A stretch of 64,000 nucleotides of DNA from CAYNFR01 sp964396595 (GTDB lineage Bacteria; Bacteroidota; Bacteroidia; Chitinophagales; Saprospiraceae). Below are positions 1 through 7,411 of the stretch, piece after piece (the stretch's first letter is position 1; each line of letters begins with the position of its first letter). The position numbers and the translations under genes are program-made. Below the pieces are notes generated by a model. The model saw only the letters and a program-made list of their open reading frames with translations. It ran no database searches and was not told where the DNA came from. Location: assembly GCA_964396595.1 (NCBI GenBank), contig CAYNFR010000002.1, positions 124,001-188,000 on the forward strand, in the 5' to 3' direction.

Positions 1-1
1 G

Positions 2-670
2 CATCTGGCTTATAATGATTTAATACTAGGCAATTTGTTGCTGAGCAGACTAGATGACAGAGCGCTTGTTTATCTTACACGATTTGTTGACCACCATCGG
101 GGTCGTCATTATCTTAAGGAAGCGTATCAAAAAATCGCCTGGTATCATTTAGTGTTTCGAAAAGATTACAGCGCATATAAACTTTCCATATCTAAGTGTT
201 TAATGGTCGGGTGCGCTGAGCTCGGAGAAGATGAGGAAGCACAGAAGGAAGCGCTTTCTGCGCGCATTCCGAATGATCAATTGCTCAAGAGTCGCCTACT
301 CTATGATGGCGGAAGTTACCGAGAGTCGCTTACAATCCTTAACAATATGGACACGGACGAGCTTTCTGTTACCGAAATAAGTGAATGGCATTATCGGATG
401 GGTCGAGTGCAGCAGGCTCTTAAAAACGATCAGGCAGCTTTGGCGGAGTTTCTAATCGTCCTCAACACGAAAGGTTCAGACGGTTTATATATGAGGTGTA
501 ATGCAGCTCTACAGTCAGGTATAATCTTGTTCAGTCAAGAAAGACTTGTAGATGCCGAACGCATGTTTCAATTAGCCTTGACAATAAAGCCGGAAATTCA
601 CGGCAAGAGTCTACAGCAAAAATCATTAATGTGGATTCAGAAAATCTCTGAAACCACTACACGCGGATGA
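2..670 (+). CDS. TPR-like repeat protein, 5' end cut off by the window edge
   Basis: The reading frame is open from base 2 without a start codon, so the gene begins upstream of the window; an internal TTG at 35 should not be taken as the start. The visible 223 residues are helical. The best repeat-like stretch, near the C-terminus, pairs W-H-Y-R-M-G-R-V-Q-Q-A-L with a following helix containing A-L-A-E-F and then A-A-L-Q-S-G-I-I-L-F, which fits tetratricopeptide helices. Such proteins are protein-interaction scaffolds; nothing here fixes a partner. It ends 117 bases before the ATG of lgt, on the same strand. The TPR assignment rests on pattern only, and the specific role is unknown. Confidence 0.55.
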   Translation, partial: HLAYNDLILGNLLLSRLDDRALVYLTRFVDHHRGRHYLKEAYQKIAWYHLVFRKDYSAYKLSISKCLMVGCAELGEDEEAQKEALSARIPNDQLLKSRLLYDGGSYRESLTILNNMDTDELSVTEISEWHYRMGRVQQALKNDQAALAEFLIVLNTKGSDGLYMRCNAALQSGIILFSQERLVDAERMFQLALTIKPEIHGKSLQQKSLMWIQKISETTTRG

Positions 671-787
671 ATATACATCCCGTGAATTGATTTAGACTCG
701 ATAACAAGCATAGTATCCATTATTGGATAGAGTCAATTAAGGTGCTTGTTTCTGATAGTTCATACATTTGCCCTAAATTTGAGCATT

Positions 788-1954
788 ATGTATCCAAATC
801 TCTCCTATTTTTTTCAAGACCTACTCGGAACAGATCGAGATAACTGGCTGTCTGTTTTTCAGACATTTGGGATGTTTCTTGCATTAGCTTTTTTAGTGGC
901 GGCTTACTTTTTACAAAAGGAGCTAAAAAGAAAAGAAGCGGAGAATTTAATCAAGGCCAATAAGGAACGCAGAACCCTAGGAGAGGGGGCGAAACTTGGA
1001 GAGGTTTTGTTCAATGGGTTGTTCGGTGGATTAGTATTTTTTAAATTGCCTGGCATCATTGGAGATTTTGAGAGTTTTAAAAATGATGCCGCGGGCTATG
1101 TATTTAGCAAGCAAGGGAATATATGGTGGGGCTTGTTGGGTTTTGCCTTGTGGGCAGGATATTCATATTGGACTGCTAATAAGAAAAAACTTAAAGAGCT
1201 TAAGCAAGTGGAAGTGGAAGTCCGCCCATTTCAACGAGTGGGGGACATGACTTTTATCGGGGCTATCTTTGGACTGTTGGGCGCACGCTTGTTTTCTATA
1301 CTTGAAAATATGGACAGTTTTTGGAATGATCCTTTTGGCCAGATATTCTCGGGAAGTGGATTGACGATACATGGTGGGTTGATTTTGGCTTTTATTGCTA
1401 ACTACATCTATGTTAAGCGCAATGGGATTGATCCCATACATGTGATGGATGCGATAGCACCTGCCTTAATGATCTCTTATGGTGTCGGCAGAATGGGCTG
1501 TCATTTTTCAGGAGATGGCGACTGGGGCATCGCAAATGCGCTCGAAAAGCCATCTTGGTTTATTTTTCCGGATTGGGCATGGGCTTATAGCTACCCCCAC
1601 AATGTGTTGAACGAAGGGGTCCGACTGGCTGATTGTGTCGGAAAATATTGCATGGAACTGCAGCCACCAGTATTTCCCACACCTATTTATGAGATAATTG
1701 CCAGCTTCTTGATATTTGGAATCTTATGGTCATTACGAAGGAGATTCAAATGGGCCGGAGCCATATTCTATTTGTATCTCATCTTGATGAGTATTGAGAG
1801 ATATCTCGTCGAGTTTATAAGGGTCAATCCTAGGTATGACTTCATGGGGGCACAATTATCGCAAGCTCAATTAATTTCTATAGGATTAATGTTAATAGGG
1901 ATAGGGGGCTTCGTGATCCAATATACCAAGCATAAGAAGGCCGATGGCAATTAG
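788..1954 (+). CDS. lgt: Prolipoprotein diacylglyceryl transferase
   Basis: Lgt moves a diacylglyceryl group from phosphatidylglycerol to the lipobox cysteine of prelipoproteins in the inner membrane. The sequence shows several hydrophobic segments, the H-G-G motif in LTIHGGLIL, the signature GRMGCHFSGDGDWG (the Bacteroidota form of the family's G-R-x-G-N-F motif) and a late YLVEFIRVNPR segment. An N-terminal membrane helix and a charged linker (KELKRKEAE) precede the core, making it longer than the roughly 290-residue enterobacterial enzyme, as is common in Bacteroidota. I chose ATG 788; a TTG at 746 would add 14 residues. Lipoprotein substrates in this window probably include GldD and the DUF1080 protein. 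Confidence 0.93.
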   Translation: MYPNLSYFFQDLLGTDRDNWLSVFQTFGMFLALAFLVAAYFLQKELKRKEAENLIKANKERRTLGEGAKLGEVLFNGLFGGLVFFKLPGIIGDFESFKNDAAGYVFSKQGNIWWGLLGFALWAGYSYWTANKKKLKELKQVEVEVRPFQRVGDMTFIGAIFGLLGARLFSILENMDSFWNDPFGQIFSGSGLTIHGGLILAFIANYIYVKRNGIDPIHVMDAIAPALMISYGVGRMGCHFSGDGDWGIANALEKPSWFIFPDWAWAYSYPHNVLNEGVRLADCVGKYCMELQPPVFPTPIYEIIASFLIFGILWSLRRRFKWAGAIFYLYLILMSIERYLVEFIRVNPRYDFMGAQLSQAQLISIGLMLIGIGGFVIQYTKHKKADGN

Positions 1955-1965
1955 GCCTAGTACAT

Positions 1966-2877
1966 CTACAGATCTATCTCCCATCCCGTCGGGATGATGT
2001 CTGGCTTAGTAATCAAGTCACGAAAATTAATGCGATAGTCAGAGGGACTTTTGCCTGTAATTTCCTTAAACTGTTTATTAAAATGGGAGAAATTGTTATA
2101 ACCACAGTCATAACTGATATCAGAGATGGCATGTCCTGTCTCCGACAATAGTTTACATGCATGGATAACGCGCACTTCATTGACAAATCTCGAGAAAGTT
2201 CTTCCCGTACTTTTTTTAAAATATCTACAGAAGGAAGGAACAGTAAGATGGACGAGATCCGCCATTTGTTCTAAGGTGATTTCGTTTGAGAAATGTTCGC
2301 GAACATACTCATAAATCACTTTCACCCTCTCTTTGTCTTGTTGAGAAGTATCTATAGTGACTTCTGAGGCATTGAGAAGCTCATAATCATCTGTGTTGGC
2401 CAAAATGTTTAGTACGCGATAAAGAATCAGTAGCCGGTCAAATGAACTAGCTAGCTGCATACTTTGAATGATAGGACCTACCTTTTCTCTAGTTTTTGAC
2501 CCAAATGAAATGCCATGATCTGCTCTGTTCATTAGGTCATTAATTTTTAAAAACTCAGGGATGTTCCGTGTTTCTAGGCCTAGATTAGACTTTAAGAACT
2601 GAAGTACGATCTCAACATTCTTACGTGAGAACCGATCGGTGAAACCATAATGCGGCACATTGGATCCGATGAGTATCAGATCTCCGTTCTGGTAATAAGA
2701 TATGTGATGTCCGATTTGTCTTTTGCCACTACTAGATTGTATAAATACGAGTTCCACTTCGGGATGGTAATGCCATAGTGGGTTGCCATTGGGTTCTTGA
2801 CGAGTAAATTGTCTATAATTTATAGAACTGCCTATCGGGGCGGGAATAGTTTCTAAGGTGGGTTTGTTCGATATCAT
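1966..2877 (-). CDS. AraC-family transcriptional regulator
   Basis: The N-terminal half has a cupin-like sensor pattern (LWHYHPEVELVFI, then GDLILIGSNVPHYG), where AraC proteins usually bind a small ligand. The C-terminal ~100 residues hold two helix-turn-helix units: ITLEQMADLVHLTVPSFCRYFKK and the family signature ISDISYDCGYNNFSHFNKQFKE followed by TGKSPSDYR. This fits sugar-responsive regulators of Bacteroidota. ATG at 2877 is preferred over a TTG at 2901. It is convergent with lgt and divergent from the secreted protein at 3068; the 190-base divergent region could hold its operator, but no target can be named from sequence. Confidence 0.9.
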   Translation of the reverse strand: MISNKPTLETIPAPIGSSINYRQFTRQEPNGNPLWHYHPEVELVFIQSSSGKRQIGHHISYYQNGDLILIGSNVPHYGFTDRFSRKNVEIVLQFLKSNLGLETRNIPEFLKINDLMNRADHGISFGSKTREKVGPIIQSMQLASSFDRLLILYRVLNILANTDDYELLNASEVTIDTSQQDKERVKVIYEYVREHFSNEITLEQMADLVHLTVPSFCRYFKKSTGRTFSRFVNEVRVIHACKLLSETGHAISDISYDCGYNNFSHFNKQFKEITGKSPSDYRINFRDLITKPDIIPTGWEIDL

Positions 2878-3029
2878 AGGGTAAGCATATATATTAGCCA
2901 AATAATCTATGGTAAATATTAATAGAGTTTACACTAAATTAACATTCGGAATACAAATATATACTTAATTGGTTAATATAGCATTATATAATGATAATTT
3001 AGAGGTAGCAAGATTGCTTTTTTAGGATC

Positions 3030-3037
3030 TATCTTTG
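3030..3037 (+). promoter_or_regulatory. Probable -7 element for the 3068 gene
   Basis: TATCTTTG matches the Bacteroidota -7 consensus TAnnTTTG exactly and lies 30 bases before the ATG. I found no TTG at the usual 19-21 base distance upstream; the nearest is 13 bases away (3014-3016). Only the -7 half is therefore supported. Confidence 0.4.
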
Positions 3038-3067
3038 CATTGAATTTTAACACAAAAATTTATTATC

Positions 3068-3661
3068 ATGAAAAAGTTATTTTTAGCAGCAGCACTTTTA
3101 ACCTTTAGTCTAGGAGCATTTGCCACAGAGATCATTCCATTCTCGCTTTATGTTTCTAAGGTCTCTGGAAGTAAGAAGTTAGTTCTTAATCTTGAGAACT
3201 TCTCAGCTAACACCGTACGATGTGACATCAAAACGCAAGAAGGAAGTCTTGTCTTTACCGACTATATTAACACCTCTTTACAAAAGGCCAGAAAGTATGA
3301 CTTGTCTTCATTGAAGCTCGGCACGTATACTTTCACGGTTGATGATCTTCTCAAAGTTGAGGACTTAACGATCATTGTCACTGAAAGTGATATATTGGTA
3401 AACAAGAATGAGTCTGAAATTACGTACAAACCCGTAGTATGGCTCAATAAGAACAAGACAGCTGATTTCAATTTATTAGCATTAGGCAAGCCTGTATCAG
3501 TGGTGATCACTGACAGCAACAACACAGAGATTCATTCTGAGTTTTTCAACAAGAGGGCAACTATCGCCAAAGTTTATGATTTCAAAAAACTAGATCGTGG
3601 TACTTACACTATGGCAGTAACTGTTAACGGTAAGACATTTTACAAGTATTTGACGATCTAA
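3068..3661 (+). CDS. Small secreted protein with two internal beta repeats
   Basis: A clear signal peptide (MKKLFLAAALLTFSLGAFA, then TEII) is followed by 178 residues that look all-beta. Two related halves are visible: residues ~25-100 end with KYDLSSLKLGTYTFTV and residues ~120-197 end with VYDFKKLDRGTYTMAV. The shared [DK]-L-x-x-G-T-Y pattern resembles the beta-sandwich of Bacteroidota secreted proteins (DUF3244-like or sorting-tail-like folds), but I do not recognise a named family. The protein would be periplasmic or exported. It has its own terminator and a good -7 element, so it is probably a single-gene transcript. Confidence 0.75.
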   Translation: MKKLFLAAALLTFSLGAFATEIIPFSLYVSKVSGSKKLVLNLENFSANTVRCDIKTQEGSLVFTDYINTSLQKARKYDLSSLKLGTYTFTVDDLLKVEDLTIIVTESDILVNKNESEITYKPVVWLNKNKTADFNLLALGKPVSVVITDSNNTEIHSEFFNKRATIAKVYDFKKLDRGTYTMAVTVNGKTFYKYLTI

Positions 3662-3688
3662 AAGGTCTATAGTTTTTCATACGACATG

Positions 3689-3733
3689 AAGGGGTGCTTT
3701 TACAAAGGTAAGAGCAGCCCCTTTTGCTTTTTT
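3689..3733 (+). terminator. Rho-independent terminator after the 3068 gene
   Basis: An arm beginning AAGGGGTGCTTTT pairs with AAGAGCAGCCCCTT (one bulged G, one G-T wobble) around a short loop, followed by a T-rich tract. It lies 28 bases past the stop codon. Confidence 0.75.
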
Positions 3734-4175
3734 ATAAGGATATTAGCGTGTCTTGAATAAGAAAATCGTAATTAACCAGCCACGATCAATTTCGCTCAAA
3801 AAATGCCAATTTTCTATAATCCTGCCGCTCCCTTTGTCGCTCTCGTCCAAAGACGAGACTATACCCTCAAAAAGAAGCGTCGTCTAATATAAAATTGACT
3901 GATTTTTTGACAACAAAGCATCTTACTGAGTAGTTACAGAAAATCTAATACCCACAGATTTCGCTGATGTGCGCAGAAGCTATCCGTGATTATCAGTTTC
4001 ATCAAGATGTTTTGATTATGGACCATTGATGACCCTGATTGAGCTGATAGACATGGATCTGACCTGCTAATACCCGGATTTCATATATCATCCAGGAACA
4101 AAGTCATACGACAATACTAAAACAACGCCACAGCTTTAAGCCTCAATGGCAATCTGCTTCATTATTGGCTACCAT
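3734..4175. other. Gene-poor stretch with a hairpin and a worn repeat-like segment
   Basis: No credible gene is present; all frames are cut often by stops. A perfect 7-bp hairpin (TCTCGTC, CAAA, GACGAGA) lies at 3841-3858. Around 3953-4000 a segment beginning CCACAGATTTCGCTGATG resembles the degenerate CACAGATTTC-type intergenic repeats seen in many Bacteroidota genomes. The hairpin could be a REP-like element, but one copy in this window cannot prove that. Confidence 0.4.
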
Positions 4176-4844
4176 TTAGCGCTGGAATAGATGTTGGTAT
4201 TCTTCAGCTGTATCAATATCCCAAAAAAAGGCTGACTCTGCTCGTTCGATTTTCGTAAAAAAGTGTTCATTATCCATTATAACTATACGGCATCCATCGG
4301 GCTCTTTGCACAATAAGAGCTCATTAAAGAATGCTTTATCAATAAAAATAGGGTGTCCTACTTTGGCCTCATACGTCGGTCGCATAATGCTCGGTCTTGT
4401 ACTCTGTCTAAAAATATGAAGCAACTCACGATATTGACTCGCCTTTATGAGTGGCATATCACCTAGGCATATCATCACACCATCTGTATCTGGATCGATA
4501 TTTTTAATGCCGGTGGCAATACTTGAGGTCATTCCGGTTTTATAGTTTTGGTTAAAGAAAACTTTTAAGTTCTTATGATATAACGCCTTCATTACATCTG
4601 ATGATTCATGCCCTAGGATAAGCGTGATTTTATCTACGCCGGATCGAACTATTTCTTCAATCACCACATTAATGATGACATCTTTCTCGAAAGGTAACAA
4701 CAACTTGTTTTTATCTCCCATTCGAATAGATTGGCCTGCGGCCAATATCAATGCCTCCACCTTCATATGATAAGCGTTTGTCCTTGTACCAAAATTAATC
4801 GCTTCATCATTCAGTAGTTGTTCAATATGCTTGTATGCGCTCAT
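4176..4844 (-). CDS. MobA/MocA-like nucleotidyltransferase
   Basis: This is a Rossmann-type NTP transferase of the molybdenum cofactor guanylyl/cytidylyltransferase group. The signature is VEALILAAGQSIRMGDKNKL, followed by a magnesium-binding G-D-M-P (CLGDMPLIK) and a late VGHPIFI segment typical of MocA-like enzymes. These transfer a nucleotide to molybdopterin or a related acceptor in the cytoplasm. The ATG at 4844 gives 222 residues; an inner ATG at 4766 would start right before the first beta strand and give the usual ~196, so the first 26 residues may not be translated. No other molybdenum cofactor gene is in view, so the acceptor is uncertain. Confidence 0.82.
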   Translation of the reverse strand: MSAYKHIEQLLNDEAINFGTRTNAYHMKVEALILAAGQSIRMGDKNKLLLPFEKDVIINVVIEEIVRSGVDKITLILGHESSDVMKALYHKNLKVFFNQNYKTGMTSSIATGIKNIDPDTDGVMICLGDMPLIKASQYRELLHIFRQSTRPSIMRPTYEAKVGHPIFIDKAFFNELLLCKEPDGCRIVIMDNEHFFTKIERAESAFFWDIDTAEEYQHLFQR

Positions 4845-4983
4845 TTAAGCATGAGCTTACAGTAAAGTGTGGCTTAGAAAATTTTTAAAAGAAGGATCTA
4901 TGAATCACAATGTTTTAGATATATTTCGTATTATCCTAAAATATTTGAACATATTCGATAAAAACAAATATTCTATTAAAATA

Positions 4984-5016
4984 TTTGCAACAATCATAAT
5001 GGCGCTTGTATATTTG
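4984..5016 (+). promoter_or_regulatory. Bacteroidota-type promoter for the tRNA-like RNA
   Basis: TTTG at 4984-4987 and TATATTTG at 5009-5016 are separated by 21 bases, matching the -33/-7 promoter architecture of the phylum. The predicted start lies near 5022, about 25 bases before the RNA's 5' acceptor strand. Confidence 0.65.
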
Positions 5017-5047
5017 CATTGTCTTTTAATGAAAAGGCTTTCAATAT

Positions 5048-5202
5048 TGTGAGGTGATGAAAAAGGTAGCCATGCCCTCTTGTCTCGGGGGTGAGGACAA
5101 ACGATAAACACAGGATAGGGGTTGACCACAACAAATTTGCTTTGGCAAATTCTTTGTCCTGAGGCTAAGTCCCTTGTGGAGGTTCGAATCCTTCTCTCAC
5201 AG
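5048..5202 (+). tRNA. tRNA-like RNA, class II frame with inserted stem-loop, anticodon GTC
   Basis: A full cloverleaf can be drawn. Acceptor: TGTGAGG (5048-5054) with TCTCACA (5195-5201), one wobble. D arm: ATG/CAT around a loop with GGTAG. Anticodon arm: CCCTC (5075-5079)/GGGGG (5087-5091) with loop TTGTCTC. T arm: GGAGG, TTCGAAT, CCTTC (5178-5194). The discriminator is G and CCA is not encoded. By position the anticodon is GTC (Asp), and U33, C38 and G73 agree with tRNA-Asp, but base 37 is T rather than a purine and the 3-bp D stem is class II-like. The 86-base variable region is far too long; it holds AGGACAAA/TTTGTCCT (5094-5101/5153-5160) enclosing the hairpin AATTTGC/GCAAATT. It may be an odd tRNA, an intron-bearing tRNA or a tRNA-like regulator. 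Confidence 0.5.
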
Positions 5203-5212
5203 CTCATCATGA

Positions 5213-5265
5213 AGAAGCACCACGGATAATCTGCGGATATTCGATGGTGCTTTTTCGTTTTTATA
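5213..5265 (+). terminator. Terminator after the tRNA-like RNA
   Basis: AGCACCA and TGGTGCT form a strong stem around a GC-moderate loop, followed directly by TTTTT. It ends the RNA transcript, lies ten bases before the stop of the convergent sulfotransferase gene and could work in both directions. Confidence 0.75.
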
Positions 5266-5274
5266 GGCGCGCTT

Positions 5275-6201
5275 TTAGCGCCAATATCCTCCGGCTTCCA
5301 TCATCTTTCTGAATAGCTCATCCACAGCAGCCACTTTTTCTAGACATTTATAGATAGTTGAGTATTGATCTTCTGAAAAGCACTCCTGCCAAAAAAAGGA
5401 AGGAAAAGCCTCATTTCGAATCGTATCATGCGCGGTTTTAAGCGTATGCATAGCGGGCGTGAAAAGATAGCTGGGATGCATATTCTTGACTGGTTGATTC
5501 AGTCTTTTAAGAATATCAATTGTAGTTTCATATGGGGCGTTATAAAGATCTTCATAAAAAATGGGGGGCATACCTAGTATATCTAATTGTCGCAACGTTA
5601 TACATTGGGAGACAGCCCAGAATAATGAGGTGAAAACAAGGGTGTCTCCTGTTGAAGCTTGTCTATCGATTACCCCTTTTAATGGTCGACTGATCTGCGG
5701 AGAACCAAATAGATTCTTTTCGATCAATTGTTGGTGTATTGACCAGCCGAATTCTTCCCAGAACCGCGTTCTACGACTTATCGATGCAAGCACGGCTAAT
5801 GGGTGTCTTAGGATATAAAGTATATCTGCTTCACAAATCTCCGCTTGTAAACAAAGTAAATGATTCCATCTAATAGTCTTGTAACCTATAATAGGCGTAT
5901 GTCTACGTATATAGTTTATGAAATCTGTTGAAATTGCTTGTGGATCATATCCTATATGGTTCCGCATTAACCAAGGATTATCACAACCACCATCCAACAC
6001 CTTTTTTACTAAAAACGCATAAGAACGCTGCTGAGCTGAAGACAATTCAGTTTTATAAGTGTGATCTACGGCATTTTTATCGACGCTAGGGTGACAAGGC
6101 TCGAATAATATTAAACCACCAAGAGATTTAGAGATGATATCAGAAAGCCACGTTGTACCCGATCTGCCGAAGCCGGCAATGATAATAGGCTTGTGAGTCA
6201 C
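5275..6201 (-). CDS. Sulfotransferase family protein
   Basis: The N-terminus IIIAGFGRSGTTWLSDII is the 5'-phosphosulfate-binding loop (G-x-x-R-S-G-T-T-W) of PAPS-dependent sulfotransferases. A later stretch, EADILYILRHPLAVLASISR, matches the 3'-phosphate-binding segment with its R-H-P and conserved serine. At 308 residues it is a normal length for Sulfotransfer_1/3-type enzymes. The acceptor cannot be read from sequence; bacterial members sulfate glycans, lipids or small molecules. It starts one base after nadA on the same strand, so the two are almost certainly co-transcribed, although no metabolic link is obvious. Confidence 0.85.
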   Translation of the reverse strand: MTHKPIIIAGFGRSGTTWLSDIISKSLGGLILFEPCHPSVDKNAVDHTYKTELSSAQQRSYAFLVKKVLDGGCDNPWLMRNHIGYDPQAISTDFINYIRRHTPIIGYKTIRWNHLLCLQAEICEADILYILRHPLAVLASISRRTRFWEEFGWSIHQQLIEKNLFGSPQISRPLKGVIDRQASTGDTLVFTSLFWAVSQCITLRQLDILGMPPIFYEDLYNAPYETTIDILKRLNQPVKNMHPSYLFTPAMHTLKTAHDTIRNEAFPSFFWQECFSEDQYSTIYKCLEKVAAVDELFRKMMEAGGYWR

Positions 6202-6202
6202 C

Positions 6203-7222
6203 TTATATGCCTGCTTTAGCAGAGATTTCCAGCATTCTATTGATGGAGGCTACACCTTTTTCTATTACCCAATCCTCGAGAATGACTTCGGGTTGTTCGT
6301 ACTCCATGCACAAATACAGCTTCTCTAGGGTGTTGCGTTTCATGTGAGGACAGTCATTGCAAGCGCAAGTATTGTTAGGCGGTGCAGGAATAAATGTTTT
6401 CTCGGGAGAGCGCAGCTGCATTTGATGTATAATCCCCGACTCAGTAGCAACAACAAAAGTCTTGGTCGGACTAGTGTGGGTATATTTCAATAGTTGGCTA
6501 GTGCTGCCTATAAAATCCGCTCTGTCCAATATATGTGTTTCACATTCAGGATGTGCTATTAATTCTGCATCCGGATGTCGAGATAAAAGCTTGACAATTT
6601 TCTCGTGAGAAAAAATTTCATGTACCATACAAGCACCATTCCACAATACTAGATCGCGCCCAGTTTTCCTTTTCAGGTATGCACCTAGATTTTTATCAGG
6701 GGCAAAGATGATACCTTGATCAGCGGGAACACTGTTGATAACCGCCACGGCATTTGAGGACGTACAGCATATATCTGTCAGTGTCTTTAACTCCGCAGTA
6801 CAATTAATATAACTGACTACGACGTGATCAGGATATTTTTCTTTAAACTTCTTGAACAATGGGGGAGGGCAAGAATCCGCTAGCGAGCAACCTGCTTTGA
6901 GGTCAGGTAACAGTACTTTCTTGTGTGGATTGAGCATTTTGGCCGTCTCGGCCATAAAATGTACACCGGCGAATACGATAATATCAGCAGAAGTCTTGGC
7001 TGCTTGCTGCGCCAATCCTAAACTGTCGCCTATATAATCGGCAATGTCTTGTATCTCCGACTCTTGATAATAGTGCGCGAGGATGATGGCATTTTTTTCC
7101 TTCTTGAGACGTGCTATTTCTTCGACTAAATCTAGAGAAGGATCAACATCCAACGCCAAATATCCTTTGCGATTGAGCATTTGTTGAGCCATAGCCATCT
7201 GCCCCGCTGTTACGTTCAACAT
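6203..7222 (-). CDS. nadA: Quinolinate synthase
   Basis: NadA condenses iminoaspartate with dihydroxyacetone phosphate to form quinolinate in de novo NAD synthesis, using a 4Fe-4S cluster. The sequence has the family's ILAHYYQESEIQDIADYIGD opening, the DLKAGCSLADSC segment (cluster Cys ~112), WNGACMVHE (Cys ~198) and the late CACNDCPHMKRNTLE motif holding the third ligand. The length (339) is normal. The oxidase partner nadB is not in the window. The gene leads a two-gene unit with the sulfotransferase and is divergent from the OmpA-type gene. Confidence 0.95.
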   Translation of the reverse strand: MLNVTAGQMAMAQQMLNRKGYLALDVDPSLDLVEEIARLKKEKNAIILAHYYQESEIQDIADYIGDSLGLAQQAAKTSADIIVFAGVHFMAETAKMLNPHKKVLLPDLKAGCSLADSCPPPLFKKFKEKYPDHVVVSYINCTAELKTLTDICCTSSNAVAVINSVPADQGIIFAPDKNLGAYLKRKTGRDLVLWNGACMVHEIFSHEKIVKLLSRHPDAELIAHPECETHILDRADFIGSTSQLLKYTHTSPTKTFVVATESGIIHQMQLRSPEKTFIPAPPNNTCACNDCPHMKRNTLEKLYLCMEYEQPEVILEDWVIEKGVASINRMLEISAKAGI

Positions 7223-7360
7223 AGTTCACAATTACATGTTAAGTTCAAAAATAGGTTTTTTTCTATCATCAGAAGCCTAATCTCAAGAGCCGCGGAAAAG
7301 TTCAACATGTCACATCTATATTATTCTGACTTCATCTAGCGTTAAGCGAAGGTTAAAGTG

Positions 7361-7392
7361 TTTGTAATATTGGTGAGAGTGTCTTAATTTTC
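7361..7392 (+). promoter_or_regulatory. Probable promoter of the OmpA-type gene
   Basis: TTTG at 7361-7364 and TAATTTTC at 7385-7392 are 20 bases apart, a one-mismatch fit to the phylum's -33/-7 pattern. The start codon follows 19 bases later. Confidence 0.5.
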
Positions 7393-7411
7393 GTTTTTCT
7401 TTGAGGAAACT

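Noticed and set aside
4867..5052. 61-residue frame upstream of the tRNA-like RNA
   Set aside because: Very AT-rich, no family resemblance, and it covers the promoter and the first bases of the RNA; judged non-coding.
5048..5202. tmRNA or SRP RNA
   Set aside because: No tag-reading frame or tmRNA 5' G-G-G-G start is seen and the arms pair as a tRNA; SRP RNA lacks a T arm.
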